64,000 nucleotides of DNA from Mesorhizobium huakuii (GTDB taxonomy: Bacteria > Pseudomonadota > Alphaproteobacteria > Rhizobiales > Rhizobiaceae): positions 1 to 64,000 of the forward strand of contig NZ_BSNY01000021.1 of assembly GCF_030160235.1 (NCBI RefSeq), given 5' to 3'. Shown in pieces: positions 44,049 to 52,260 of the stretch. The first letter of the stretch is position 1. Each line of letters opens with the position of its first letter. Under the pieces are notes generated by a model, which was given only the letters and a program-made list of their open reading frames with translations, searched no databases and was not told where the DNA came from. The translations under genes and the position numbers were made by a program.

Positions 44049-44209
44049 GACAGTTCTCCTCCGCTGGCAACACTGACTTATCAGACCTGCCGCGCAAGGA
44101 GCCTCGACCCGAATGGCGGCGCGGTCAAGACGAACCTTTTTGTCCCGGCGCGTTCGAGTTGTCTTGGGTATCGCACGAGGCGAGCTTGCGAGACCTTCGC
44201 CTGGAGAGT

Positions 44210-44713
44210 TCAGGCGCCCTCTCCGGCAGCCTCCATCAGCGCAGTCAAAACCGCTCCCTTGCGAAGGCTTGTCGAGAAACTCTTGGCGATAAACTCCAGA
44301 GTGGAGTCGTGGAACGTCAAAATGAAGTGCCGATAGTCTGAATACAGCTCGGGTGTATGGGACGAATGAACCCGATTTGCCTTTTCCAGCGAGGCTATCC
44401 ACGACGAGTTGCAGACCTCGAATGCCTCGTAGGCCCGCAAGCCCGACGGATAGAGACGATGGCCGCTGATGGCCTCGTCATTCGGCGGGCCGAACTGAAA
44501 TGTCAGATAAGGGTCTGCCGTCAGGATGGCGACTGACTGGTTGCCTGTCAGCGGCGAAACCGAGCGCGGATTCGTGCCATCGAAGGATGGATCTGGAGCA
44601 TTGGCGAGGTAGGCTATGAGAAGCCTGCCTTCATCCGCAAACACATGAGGCAGCGGCGCGCCGGCGGACATGAGCGGCACCTTGATCGGCAGCAAGGTCT
44701 CGGCAATCGACAT
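44210..44713 (-). CDS. Uncharacterised protein coupled to an FAD oxidase
   Basis: 167-residue soluble protein with no family I recognise. Aromatic and polar segments (AILTADPYLTFQFGPPNDEAISGHRLYPSGLRAYEAFEV; HFILTFHDSTLEFIAKSF) suggest an alpha/beta fold without signal or membrane segment. Its ATG directly follows the TAG of the oxidase gene (TAGATG), which indicates translational coupling with the 2-hydroxyacid oxidase upstream. It has slightly lower G+C than its neighbours. No function is proposed. Confidence 0.6.
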   Translation of the reverse strand: MSIAETLLPIKVPLMSAGAPLPHVFADEGRLLIAYLANAPDPSFDGTNPRSVSPLTGNQSVAILTADPYLTFQFGPPNDEAISGHRLYPSGLRAYEAFEVCNSSWIASLEKANRVHSSHTPELYSDYRHFILTFHDSTLEFIAKSFSTSLRKGAVLTALMEAAGEGA

Positions 44714-46132
44714 CTAGTGGTCGCCGTCCGGCAATATCTTGCCCGGATTCATGATGTTTAGCGGATCCAGCGCCTTCTTGATGGTGCGCATGATGTCGAC
44801 GCCGTGACCAAGCTCGCTGCGCATGAAACCGATCTTCCCCTGGCCGATGCCATGCTCGCCGGTGCAGGTGCCGTCCATGGCGATCGCCCGCAGGTTGAGC
44901 CGCGCGACGAATTTTTCAGACAGCGCGATCTCCTTGGGGTCGTTGACATCCATCAGCACCAGCACGTGAAAATTGCCGTCGCCGGCATGGCCGACGATCG
45001 GCGCGATCAGGCCCATCTCGGCGATGTCGGCCTCGGTCTCGGTGACGCATTCGGCAAAGCGCGAGATCGGCACGCAGACATCGGTCGACAGGCCCTTGGC
45101 GCCCGGCCGCAGCGTCAACGAGGCCCAGTAGGCATCGTGCCTGGCCTTCCACAGCTTGGTGCGTTCCTCGGCGACACTGGTCCACATGAACGGTCCGCCG
45201 CCATTCTCCTCGGCGATCATGCCGAAGGTCTCGGCCTGTTCGGCGACGCCGGCATCGCTGCCGTGGAATTCGACGAACAGGCACGGGCTCTCGGGATAAT
45301 CGAGCTTGGAATAATTCTTCATCGCTCGCATCTGCAGCGCATTGACCAGTTCAATGCGCGCCACCGGAATGCCCATCTGGATCGTCGCGATGACGGCATT
45401 GCAGGCCGCTTCGACGTTCGGGAACGGGCAGACGCCGCCGGAGATCGCCTGAGGAATGCCCTGCAGCTTCAGCGTCAGCGAGGTGATGATGCCGAGCGTG
45501 CCTTCCGAGCCGACCAGCAGCCGCGTCAGATCGTAGCCGGCCGAGCTCTTTTTCGCCCGCTTGCCGGTCGTCACCGTCTCGCCATCGGCCATGACGGCGG
45601 TCAGCGACAGCACGTTCTCGCGCATCGTGCCGTAGCGCACCGCATTGGTGCCGGACGCCCGCGTCGCCGCCATGCCGCCGAGCGAGGCATTGGCGCCGGG
45701 ATCGATGGGGAAGAACAGGCCGGTGTCGCGCAGATGCCGGTTCAAATCCTCGCGCGTCACGCCGGGCTCGACCGTGCAGTCGAGATCCTGCGGATTGACG
45801 GCCAAAATGCGGTTCATGCGCGAGGTGTCGACCGAGATGCCGCCGCCGGGTGCGTTGGTATGGCCCTCCAGCGAGGAACCGACGCCAAAGGCGATCACCG
45901 GCACGCGATGAGCGGCGCAGGCGCGCACGATCTCCTGCACCTCGGCCGTCGTTTCCGGGAAAGCAACGCCGTCGGGCGCCTGCGTCGGGATATAGGTGGT
46001 GGTGTGCGCGTGCTGGGAGCGGATCGCCTGCCCGGTCTGAAAGCGCTCGCCCAGCTGCTGCTTGAGGATGCCGAGCACCGCCGCGATGCCTTCCTCGTTG
46101 CGTTCGACCGGATTGAGGTCGCTCAGAGCCAT
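44714..46132 (-). CDS. FAD-linked 2-hydroxyacid oxidase (D-lactate dehydrogenase/GlcD type)
   Basis: 472-residue flavoenzyme. The FAD-binding PP loop is in PVIAFGVGSSLEGHTNAPGGGISVDTSRM and continues DPGANASLGGMAATRASGTNAVRYGTM; the C-terminal cap has HAGDGNFHVLVL and the terminal DPLNIMNPGKILP. This fits cytochrome-linked D-lactate dehydrogenase or the GlcD subunit of glycolate oxidase; absence of adjacent glcE/glcF favours D-lactate dehydrogenase. Oxidises a D-2-hydroxyacid and passes electrons to the respiratory chain. The ATG at 46132 is preferred to an upstream TTG-type extension. Abuts the unknown 167-residue gene. Confidence 0.85.
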   Translation of the reverse strand: MALSDLNPVERNEEGIAAVLGILKQQLGERFQTGQAIRSQHAHTTTYIPTQAPDGVAFPETTAEVQEIVRACAAHRVPVIAFGVGSSLEGHTNAPGGGISVDTSRMNRILAVNPQDLDCTVEPGVTREDLNRHLRDTGLFFPIDPGANASLGGMAATRASGTNAVRYGTMRENVLSLTAVMADGETVTTGKRAKKSSAGYDLTRLLVGSEGTLGIITSLTLKLQGIPQAISGGVCPFPNVEAACNAVIATIQMGIPVARIELVNALQMRAMKNYSKLDYPESPCLFVEFHGSDAGVAEQAETFGMIAEENGGGPFMWTSVAEERTKLWKARHDAYWASLTLRPGAKGLSTDVCVPISRFAECVTETEADIAEMGLIAPIVGHAGDGNFHVLVLMDVNDPKEIALSEKFVARLNLRAIAMDGTCTGEHGIGQGKIGFMRSELGHGVDIMRTIKKALDPLNIMNPGKILPDGDH

Positions 46133-46188
46133 GAATTCCTCCGCGAATGGACCAGCGCCCACGTCTGTTATGCAGCTATGGATGCCTA

Positions 46189-46250
46189 AAGCAATTCCAG
46201 GAAAAGTGTGAAGCGGTTTTCCGTTCGGAATTGCGTCAGAATAGAGTCTT
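46189..46250. repeat. Dispersed palindromic element, partial copy
   Basis: GCAATTCC (46191-46198) and GGAATTGC (46227-46234) with the nested GGAAAA...TTTTCC, closely matching the first half of the element at 34415-34458; the second hairpin is missing. It lies between the divergent oxidase and thioesterase genes, 42 bp before the thioesterase ATG. Confidence 0.8.
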
Positions 46251-46291
46251 CGCAGCCACAATTTGTCCAGCGCCAGAACAAGGAAGTTTCA

Positions 46292-46771
46292 ATGTCCATC
46301 CCCGCCCCCTTCGTCTCCAAGCCCATGGACATCGAGAAGGACTGGATCGACTACAATGGCCATCTCAACATGGCCTATTACAACGTGCTGTTCGACCGCT
46401 GCTCGGACGAGGCCTTCGAGGCGATGGGCATGGGGCTGGACTACGTGAAACAGCGCCGTCTCACCATCTACACCGCCGAAGTCCATGTCTGCTACGTCCA
46501 GGAACTGCATCTGGACCACAAGGTCCAGGTGTCCTTCCAGCTCATCGACCATGACGAGAAGCGGCTCAGGGCCTACCAGGAGATCCGCCATGTCGACGGC
46601 TGGCTGGCCGCCACCTCCGAGACGCTGTCGCTGCATGTCGACATGTCGGGGCCGAAGGTCGCGCCCTTCCCCGCCGATGTGATGGCCAAGATCGAAGCCA
46701 TGCGCGCCGTCCATTCGGTGCTGCCGATGCCGGAACGCGCCGGTCGCTCGATCGGCATCAAACGCAAATAG
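46292..46771 (+). CDS. Hotdog-fold thioesterase
   Basis: 159-residue single-hotdog acyl-CoA thioesterase. The active-site stretch DWIDYNGHLNMAYYNVLFDRCSDEAFEAMG is the 4HBT-like motif, and the YTAEVHVCYVQELHLDHKVQVSFQL strands follow. The same DYNGHLN motif is found in carnitine-catabolism thioesterases (betainyl-CoA hydrolases), but no carnitine gene is nearby here. Substrate unknown. The ATG at 46292 is chosen at the end of the repeat element; AAGGAAG lies just upstream. Confidence 0.85.
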   Translation: MSIPAPFVSKPMDIEKDWIDYNGHLNMAYYNVLFDRCSDEAFEAMGMGLDYVKQRRLTIYTAEVHVCYVQELHLDHKVQVSFQLIDHDEKRLRAYQEIRHVDGWLAATSETLSLHVDMSGPKVAPFPADVMAKIEAMRAVHSVLPMPERAGRSIGIKRK

Positions 46772-47017
46772 GGCAAAGCCGACACGCTCCGAACAAGTGA
46801 CGGGGACCTCAAAGCCACACCGGCAATCCAAAAATCGCCGCCCCCTCAAATCGGCCGGCACCAGTGCTTGAAGCCGCCGGGCACCCGCATTAACCTTACC
46901 GAGGTTTTAACGGGAACAAGCCAATTGAGCCGTTGAACGACTCAGCGGAGCGGTCGAAAACGGTCCGCATCGAGTTGCGATACGAGCGGCGGGGCGAAGC
47001 CGGTTCGAGGGACGTGC

Positions 47018-47215
47018 ATGAAAACCGACATCAAGGTCGAGGTGGACAGGCTGGCCGCTGATCCGCGCATCACCGACTATGATTTCTGGCGTTCGCTAAA
47101 GAACGTCGACAACGAGATATTCCACATTGCCAACAACAACGAGCCGATCCCGTTCGACATGATCCGCTGGCGAACCATCTTGAAGCGCGCCCGCCTGAAG
47201 CGCGGCCACGCATAG
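47018..47215 (+). CDS. Conserved small protein
   Basis: 65-residue soluble protein, MKTDIKVEVDRLAADPRITD then DFWRSLKNVDNEIFHIANNNEPIPFDMIRWRTILKRARLKRGHA, unrecognised. Helical, with a basic C-terminus. It starts 246 bp after the thioesterase, and the gap holds nothing else recognisable. Good coding composition and GAGGGACGTGC before the ATG support it. No function proposed. Confidence 0.55.
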   Translation: MKTDIKVEVDRLAADPRITDYDFWRSLKNVDNEIFHIANNNEPIPFDMIRWRTILKRARLKRGHA

Positions 47216-47264
47216 CCCTGGCGAGACCGCTCGCGAACACCGGCAACCAATCAAACCGCGCCGT

Positions 47265-47744
47265 TCACGGCAAACGCTTCACCGCCGCCAACGGCGAGCG
47301 CGCCACCACCGGTGACGACTGGATGATGGCCGTGTTGGTCATCGCATAGGGAATGATGCGGTCGATCACCCGTTCGAGTTCAGCCACCGAGCCGACATGC
47401 GCGAGCGCGATGAAGCAATCCTCGCCGGTCACCCGGTCGCATTGCGCGATCTCCGGCAGTTCGCGGATGATTTCGGCCACCACGGACAATTGCCCCGGCA
47501 CCGGCCGGATGCGCAGCCATGCCGACAGCTTCAAACCAAGGGCTGCAGGGTTGATCCTGACGCTATAGGCTTCGATCACGCCGTTTTCCTGCAGCCGCTT
47601 GATGCGCTCGGCGACGCTCGGCGCCGACAGGCCGACCGAACGTGCCAGCTCCGCCGTACTGGCGCGTGCATCCTTCTCCAGCAGGCGCAGGATCTTCATG
47701 TCGGCCGCGTCGAGATCGATATTTTCAGTTCGAAGGCGTTTCAC
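47265..47744 (-). CDS. Lrp/AsnC-family regulator
   Basis: 159-residue regulator: helix-turn-helix at about 10-55 (LDAADMKILRLLEKDARASTAELARSVGLSAPSVAERIKRLQENGVI), then the ligand-sensing RAM domain with CDRVTGEDCFIALAHVGSVAELERVID. The GTG at 47744 gives standard Lrp length and leaves a control region; an ATG at 47795 would add 17 residues and lies inside probable operator sequence. Divergent from an EamA exporter, which it likely controls in response to amino acids. Confidence 0.85.
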   Translation of the reverse strand: MKRLRTENIDLDAADMKILRLLEKDARASTAELARSVGLSAPSVAERIKRLQENGVIEAYSVRINPAALGLKLSAWLRIRPVPGQLSVVAEIIRELPEIAQCDRVTGEDCFIALAHVGSVAELERVIDRIIPYAMTNTAIIQSSPVVARSPLAAVKRLP

Positions 47745-47833
47745 GGACAAATCCTTGCTTTCGATATAGATGCGATCAGTTTGATCAATCATCATCCATA
47801 TAGATCGCGGACAATGCCTGCGATACTGATCCG
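47745..47833. promoter_or_regulatory. Divergent lrp / eamA control region
   Basis: 89 bp, more A/T-rich than average. GATCAGTTTGATC (47774-47786) is an inverted repeat, and GCGATC (47772-47777) with GATCGC (47803-47808) forms a wider palindrome, typical of spaced Lrp sites. Binding is inferred. Confidence 0.45.
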
Positions 47834-48754
47834 ATGAATGATCAAGCGCAAGCTCCCACGGCAAGGCCCACGCTTGCCCCCGCCTCCACCGGCTCTGGCC
47901 TTGGCGGCCTGGCGACCAGACTGCCGCCGCATGTCTGGTTCGGCGTCAGCGCCGTCTTCCACTATCTCGGCCCGGCCTTCGCCGTGCTGCTTTTCCCGCA
48001 TGTCGGCGTGCTTGGCATGGCGTGGCTGCGCATCGCCACCGCCGCGCTGATCTTCGCGCCGCTGACGCGCCCCTGGCGCAGCTTCGCTCGCGCCAATCCC
48101 CAGACACGCCTGCTGTTGCTGGCCTTTGGCGCCTGCCTCGCGGTGATGAACTGCTCCTTCTACCTGGCGCTCGACCGCTTGCCGATCTCGCTGGTGGCGG
48201 CAATCGAATTCGTCGGCACCATCGGCGTCGCGCTGATCGGCCTCAGGAGCGCCCGCAACCTGGCCGCCCTTGCTGTTGCCGTCACCGGCACCTTGCTGCT
48301 CATCGACGTCAAATGGTCCAGCGATCCCGTCGGCCTGTGCTGGGCCTTCCTCAACGGCGCGCTGTTCGTCGGCTACATCGTGCTAGGCCATCGCGTCGCC
48401 CGTTCCGGCGCCGGCGACGGCATTGCCGGCCTCGGTGCCGCCATGGCGGTCGCCTTCATCGTCGTGCTGCCGATCGGCTTGACCGACGCGCTGCCGGCGT
48501 TTTTCTCACCGCCGCTGCTGATCGCTGCCATCGGCGTCGGCATCTGCTCTTCGGTCATTCCCTATATCTGCGACCAGCTTGCCATGTCGCGCCTGCCGCG
48601 CTCGAGTTTCGCGCTGATGCTGTCGCTGCTGCCGGTCACGGCAACGTTGATCGGCGTCATCGTGCTGCGCCAGATTCCAAGTCTCGGCGATTGCTTGGGG
48701 ATCGCGCTGGTGGTCGCCGGCGTCGCCTTCCACAAGCCTCCATCCAGCGACTAG
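47834..48754 (+). CDS. EamA-family (RhtA-like) exporter
   Basis: 306-residue inner-membrane transporter of the drug/metabolite superfamily with ten predicted helices in two EamA repeats (about 35-160 and 175-300). The segment SFYLALDRLPISLVAAIEFVGTIGVALIG is typical of RhtA, the threonine/homoserine exporter, and DQLAMSRLPRSSFALMLSLLPVTATLIGVIVL is its C-terminal counterpart. Divergent to an Lrp regulator, consistent with amino-acid export. Substrate inferred only. Confidence 0.86.
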   Translation: MNDQAQAPTARPTLAPASTGSGLGGLATRLPPHVWFGVSAVFHYLGPAFAVLLFPHVGVLGMAWLRIATAALIFAPLTRPWRSFARANPQTRLLLLAFGACLAVMNCSFYLALDRLPISLVAAIEFVGTIGVALIGLRSARNLAALAVAVTGTLLLIDVKWSSDPVGLCWAFLNGALFVGYIVLGHRVARSGAGDGIAGLGAAMAVAFIVVLPIGLTDALPAFFSPPLLIAAIGVGICSSVIPYICDQLAMSRLPRSSFALMLSLLPVTATLIGVIVLRQIPSLGDCLGIALVVAGVAFHKPPSSD

Positions 48755-48899
48755 ACACCGAGAAAACCGTTTATCGTCAATTGCTTGCACAAGTGCCGAG
48801 TCGGTTCCAGATCTCGCCTGACTGCGACAAGACGTCCATTATTGAACCAATTGCGCCTTCGAGCCGTTGATCCCCACGAAAACGGCTTGGAGTGAAGCA

Positions 48900-50051
48900 A
48901 TGGACTGGAAACGGACCAGGGAGCCTGCCGACGCTTGGCACATGACGGACGACCTTCATGTCGAGCATGGCAAAGGCGACCCGTTCGCGGCGGCCATCCG
49001 CGCCACCCGCATGTCGATGGTCATCACCGATCCCCGGCGGCCCGACAACCCGATCGTCTTTGCCAATGACGCGTTCCTGCGGCTGACCGGTTATGAACGC
49101 CACGAGGTGCTGGGCAAGAACTGCCGCTTCCTGCAAGGGCCGAAAACCGACAAGGCTGCTGTCGCCCAGATCCGCACGGCGATCGAGGACAATGCCGATG
49201 TCAGCGTCGACATCCTGAACTATCGCAAGGACGGTTCGACCTTCTGGAACGCGCTCTACATCAGCCCTGTCTCCAACGACAAAGGCGAGGTGCAGTTCTT
49301 TTTCGCCTCGCAACTCGACGTCTCGGACCGCAAGCGCTCGGAGCATCGCATCACCGCCGACAAGGACCGCTTCGAGAAAGCAGTGAAGGAACGCACCGCG
49401 GAACTGGAAGCAGCGCTGGAGGCGCAGACCACTTTGCTGCACGAGGTCGATCATCGGGTGAAAAACAATCTGCAGATGATCTCATCGCTGATCATCATGC
49501 AGCGCCGGACCATAAAGGATGAGGCGACCAGGCATTCCTTGGCCACCATGCTGGAGCGTATCGAGGCGCTGAGCACCGTGCATCGCCGGCTCTACCAGTC
49601 GAAGGATGTCAGCCGGTTCGACGTCTCGGATTTCGCCAAGGACCTGGTGACGGATCTGCTGACGGCGTCGGGGCGCTCCGGAATCAAGCCGAAACTCGAG
49701 CTCGATCCCATCGTGATTTCAGCCGAGAAGGCGACGCCTGTCGCGCTGATGGTCAATGAGCTCGTCACCAATGCCTTGAAGCACGCTTTCAAGGAGGGAC
49801 CGGACGGGACCACGGCGGGTCGCATCGGCATCAAGATGAGCCAGCCCGACGGCCACTTCAAAATCGAGGTGTCCGACGACGGCGTCGGCATGGCCGAAGC
49901 CAATGGCGATGCCTCGTTCGGCATGCGGCTGATCAAATCGCTCGCCCGCCAGTTGCACGCCGACATCGAGTGGCGTGACGCCGGCCCCGGCACCAAGGTC
50001 GTGATCTCGATGCCAAACGAACCGCAGCAAAAAGGACTCTCTCATGACTGA
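48900..50051 (+). CDS. LOV-domain blue-light histidine kinase
   Basis: 383-residue soluble sensor kinase. Residues about 30-140 are a LOV/PAS domain with the flavin-binding cysteine C75 in GKNCRFLQG, so blue light should form a cysteinyl-FMN adduct. A helical linker leads to a HisKA_2-type dimerisation region with phospho-accepting H185 (HEVDHRVKNNLQMISSLI) and an ATPase domain (about 275-378, VNELVTNALKHAF, DDGVGM). The ATG at 48900 (GGAG upstream) is preferred to a TTG at 48867. Overlaps the response regulator by 8 nt. Confidence 0.92.
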   Translation: MDWKRTREPADAWHMTDDLHVEHGKGDPFAAAIRATRMSMVITDPRRPDNPIVFANDAFLRLTGYERHEVLGKNCRFLQGPKTDKAAVAQIRTAIEDNADVSVDILNYRKDGSTFWNALYISPVSNDKGEVQFFFASQLDVSDRKRSEHRITADKDRFEKAVKERTAELEAALEAQTTLLHEVDHRVKNNLQMISSLIIMQRRTIKDEATRHSLATMLERIEALSTVHRRLYQSKDVSRFDVSDFAKDLVTDLLTASGRSGIKPKLELDPIVISAEKATPVALMVNELVTNALKHAFKEGPDGTTAGRIGIKMSQPDGHFKIEVSDDGVGMAEANGDASFGMRLIKSLARQLHADIEWRDAGPGTKVVISMPNEPQQKGLSHD

Positions 50052-50490
50052 ACCGCTCAAGGTCCTGATCGTCGAGGATGAAGCGCTGTTGGCGATGGAA
50101 CTGGAAAGTCTCGTCGAGGAGGCCGGCCATAGCGTCGTCGGCTGGGCGACATCTTCGGCGGAAGCAAGAAGCATGATCGAGTCCACGGATGCCGACATCG
50201 CTTTTGTCGACATCCACCTCACCGACGGCCCGACCGGCGTCGACGTGGCCCACTATATCGGCGAGAAGAAACGTTCGATGGTGGTGTTCATGACCGCCAA
50301 TCCGAAGCGCATCCCCGACCATTTCGCCGGTGCGATCGGCGTCATCGCCAAGCCCTATACGATGAACGGGCTGACGTCGGCGTTGCGCTACCTCCAGGAA
50401 GGCGTACGCCGCCCGCCGCCCGTCTCCGCACGGCCGGCCGGCTTCACCCTGTCGCCGGCCTTCGAGGCGGTCTGGGCACCCGCGGCCTGA
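50044..50490 (+). CDS. Single-domain response regulator (REC)
   Basis: 148-residue receiver: acidic pocket E11-D12, phospho-acceptor D56 (FVDIHL), T84 and K103 (AKPY) are all present. There is no output domain; the last 30 residues are Pro/Ala-rich. It is co-translated with the LOV kinase, its evident partner. In Rhizobiales such pairs feed general stress or phosphorelay signalling (family knowledge), but the downstream target is not encoded here. Confidence 0.9.
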   Translation: MTEPLKVLIVEDEALLAMELESLVEEAGHSVVGWATSSAEARSMIESTDADIAFVDIHLTDGPTGVDVAHYIGEKKRSMVVFMTANPKRIPDHFAGAIGVIAKPYTMNGLTSALRYLQEGVRRPPPVSARPAGFTLSPAFEAVWAPAA

Positions 50491-50495
50491 CTTGC

Positions 50496-51389
50496 CTACG
50501 CCAGTTTCTGCTTCAGGAAAGCGATCGTCCTGCCCCAGGCGAGATCGGCCGCCTTCTTGTCGTAGCGCGCCGCCGACGTATCGTTGTTGAAGGCATGGTT
50601 GGCGCCTTCGTAGACATAGACCGTGTATTCCACATGCGCGGCGTCGAGCTCCTTCTTGAAGGCATCGATGCCGGCATTGGTGCGGTCGTCGAGGCCGGCA
50701 TAGTGCAGCAGCAGCGCGGCCTTGATCTTCGCGGCGTCGGCGGCCTTCGGCTGCATGCCGTAATAGGCGACACTGGCGGCGAGGTCTGGCGCGTTGACGG
50801 CCAGCATGTTGGCCGTGCCGCCGCCCCAGCAGAAGCCGATGGCGCCGACCTTGCCGTTGCCGTCCTTGTCGGACTTGAGGAAGGCGACCGTCGCCACGGC
50901 GTTGGCGACGGTCCGCGCCGGATCGAGCTTGGTGAACATGTCGCGCGCCTTGTCCTCGTCATCCGGCGTGCCGCCGAGCGGCGACAGGAAATCCGGCGCA
51001 AGCGCCACGAACCCCTCCAGCGCCACGCGCCGGGCGACGTCGCGTATATGCGGGTTGAGCCCCCGGTTTTCGTGGATGACGATGACCGTGGCGAGCTTGC
51101 CGGCCTGGTTTGCCGGCTTCACCAGATAGCCCTTCATCTCACTGCTGCTGCCGGGATAGGTGATGTCCTCGCCTTTCACCCTGACATCGTTTTCGGCGAC
51201 GATCGCCGCCTGGGCTGAATTCGCCGCCAGCATCGGCGCGATCGCGGCCGCCGCCGCACCCGATCCGGCAAGCCTGGTCAATTGTTCCATGAAGCGGCGG
51301 CGGTCGAGCGTCAGATGCGTGTATTCGTCATAAGCGTCGATCATCGCCTGGGTGATGGCAGGCTTGTCGGCGATGGTGGATTTCGTCAC
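50496..51389 (-). CDS. Exported dienelactone hydrolase family protein
   Basis: 297-residue alpha/beta-hydrolase. A twin-arginine signal is visible (RRRFM at 30-34, then a hydrophobic stretch to about 62, ending AQA-AIV). The hydrolase triad is Cys in IGFCWGGG, Asp in LDDRTN and His in ANHAFNND. The GTG at 51389 is preferred over ATG 51344 because it keeps the full N-region. Stop is 5 bp from the convergent response-regulator stop. Substrate unknown; members hydrolyse dienelactones or esters. Confidence 0.86.
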   Translation of the reverse strand: MTKSTIADKPAITQAMIDAYDEYTHLTLDRRRFMEQLTRLAGSGAAAAAIAPMLAANSAQAAIVAENDVRVKGEDITYPGSSSEMKGYLVKPANQAGKLATVIVIHENRGLNPHIRDVARRVALEGFVALAPDFLSPLGGTPDDEDKARDMFTKLDPARTVANAVATVAFLKSDKDGNGKVGAIGFCWGGGTANMLAVNAPDLAASVAYYGMQPKAADAAKIKAALLLHYAGLDDRTNAGIDAFKKELDAAHVEYTVYVYEGANHAFNNDTSAARYDKKAADLAWGRTIAFLKQKLA

Positions 51390-51625
51390 GGGGGCGCTCC
51401 TCGACTTTGGTATCCTTGCGTCCGCAAGATAGGGGCGAGGCCCGCATCGTCCAGTCACGGCTCGGTCACACTCCCGTTCCCTGGCAAGCGGCGGCAACCA
51501 TCATCACAATTTTGTCATCGGCGACAAATCTTGATGGCGCCGCCACAATAGTAGCGGAGACTGGTCATCCGGCCGGTCCATGACGCGGCCGCGGTCCTGA
51601 AGGGCCTGACGTGAAAGGAAAACTG

Positions 51626-51781
51626 ATGACCATGACCTCGCCGACCCTGACAGCCGCCTTCATGCTTGCCGCAGCCGCCGTTCTGGCGATGCGCGCAACC
51701 GTTGTGGCGGCGAACCGGAAATCCATGGTCAGGGTCCGCAGCCGCCAGCGCCATCCGGCAAACACGAAAACCCAGGGTTGA
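51626..51781 (+). CDS. Small hydrophobic protein
   Basis: 51 codons, MTMTSPTLTAAFMLAAAAVL then a basic tail, with AAAGGA 6-7 nt before the start. One hydrophobic helix (about 8-30) followed by an Arg/Lys-rich C-terminus suggests a membrane-anchored small protein. It ends 9 nt before the next gene, so the two may be co-transcribed. Too short for homology judgement; could be spurious. Confidence 0.4.
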   Translation: MTMTSPTLTAAFMLAAAAVLAMRATVVAANRKSMVRVRSRQRHPANTKTQG

Positions 51782-51790
51782 GGTGAGATC

Positions 51791-52228
51791 ATGAACGTCC
51801 AGGATATCGTCAATACCGTCTCGCAAAAGGCGGGCCTCGACCAGGCGACGACGGAAAAAGTCGTCGGCACCATTTTCTCGGTGCTGGAGCACGAGGCGGA
51901 AGGCACCAGCGCTTCTTCGTTTTTCGCCAGGATTCCCGGCGCCGACGACCTTGCGCACCAATATGACGTGATGGCCGCTAACCCGGCCGGCGGTGGCGGC
52001 GGCTTCCTGTCCTCGCTGCAAGGCGCGCTTGGCGGGGTTCTCGGCGAAAAGGCGGGCGCACTGGTCAACGGCCTGGCCGCGCTGAAGGCATCCGGCCTCG
52101 ATCTGGCGCAGATCCAGAAGGCCGGCGCTACGCTTGTCCAGCAGGCCGAAGCCGCCGCCGGCCCCGATTTGACCAACCAGGTGCTGGGGTCGGTGCCCGG
52201 CCTGAAGAGCCATCTCGGACTTGGCTAG
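51791..52228 (+). CDS. DUF2780-like protein
   Basis: 145-residue protein, MNVQDIVNTVSQKAGLDQAT followed by helical segments and a GGGGG turn (about 67-71). The composition and the SVPGLKSHLGL end resemble DUF2780/DUF2267-type small helical proteins, unknown function. No signal peptide. AGGTGAGATC precedes the ATG. Family assignment is tentative. Confidence 0.6.
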   Translation: MNVQDIVNTVSQKAGLDQATTEKVVGTIFSVLEHEAEGTSASSFFARIPGADDLAHQYDVMAANPAGGGGGFLSSLQGALGGVLGEKAGALVNGLAALKASGLDLAQIQKAGATLVQQAEAAAGPDLTNQVLGSVPGLKSHLGLG

Positions 52229-52260
52229 CGCCAAGACCGCTTTCGGTTAGCGCGACACAG

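Noticed and set aside
43527-44402. 291-codon extension of the basic protein
   Set aside because: Upstream half lacks coding character, overlaps another gene's end, and a strong GGAGGAGAA site marks the ATG at 44048.
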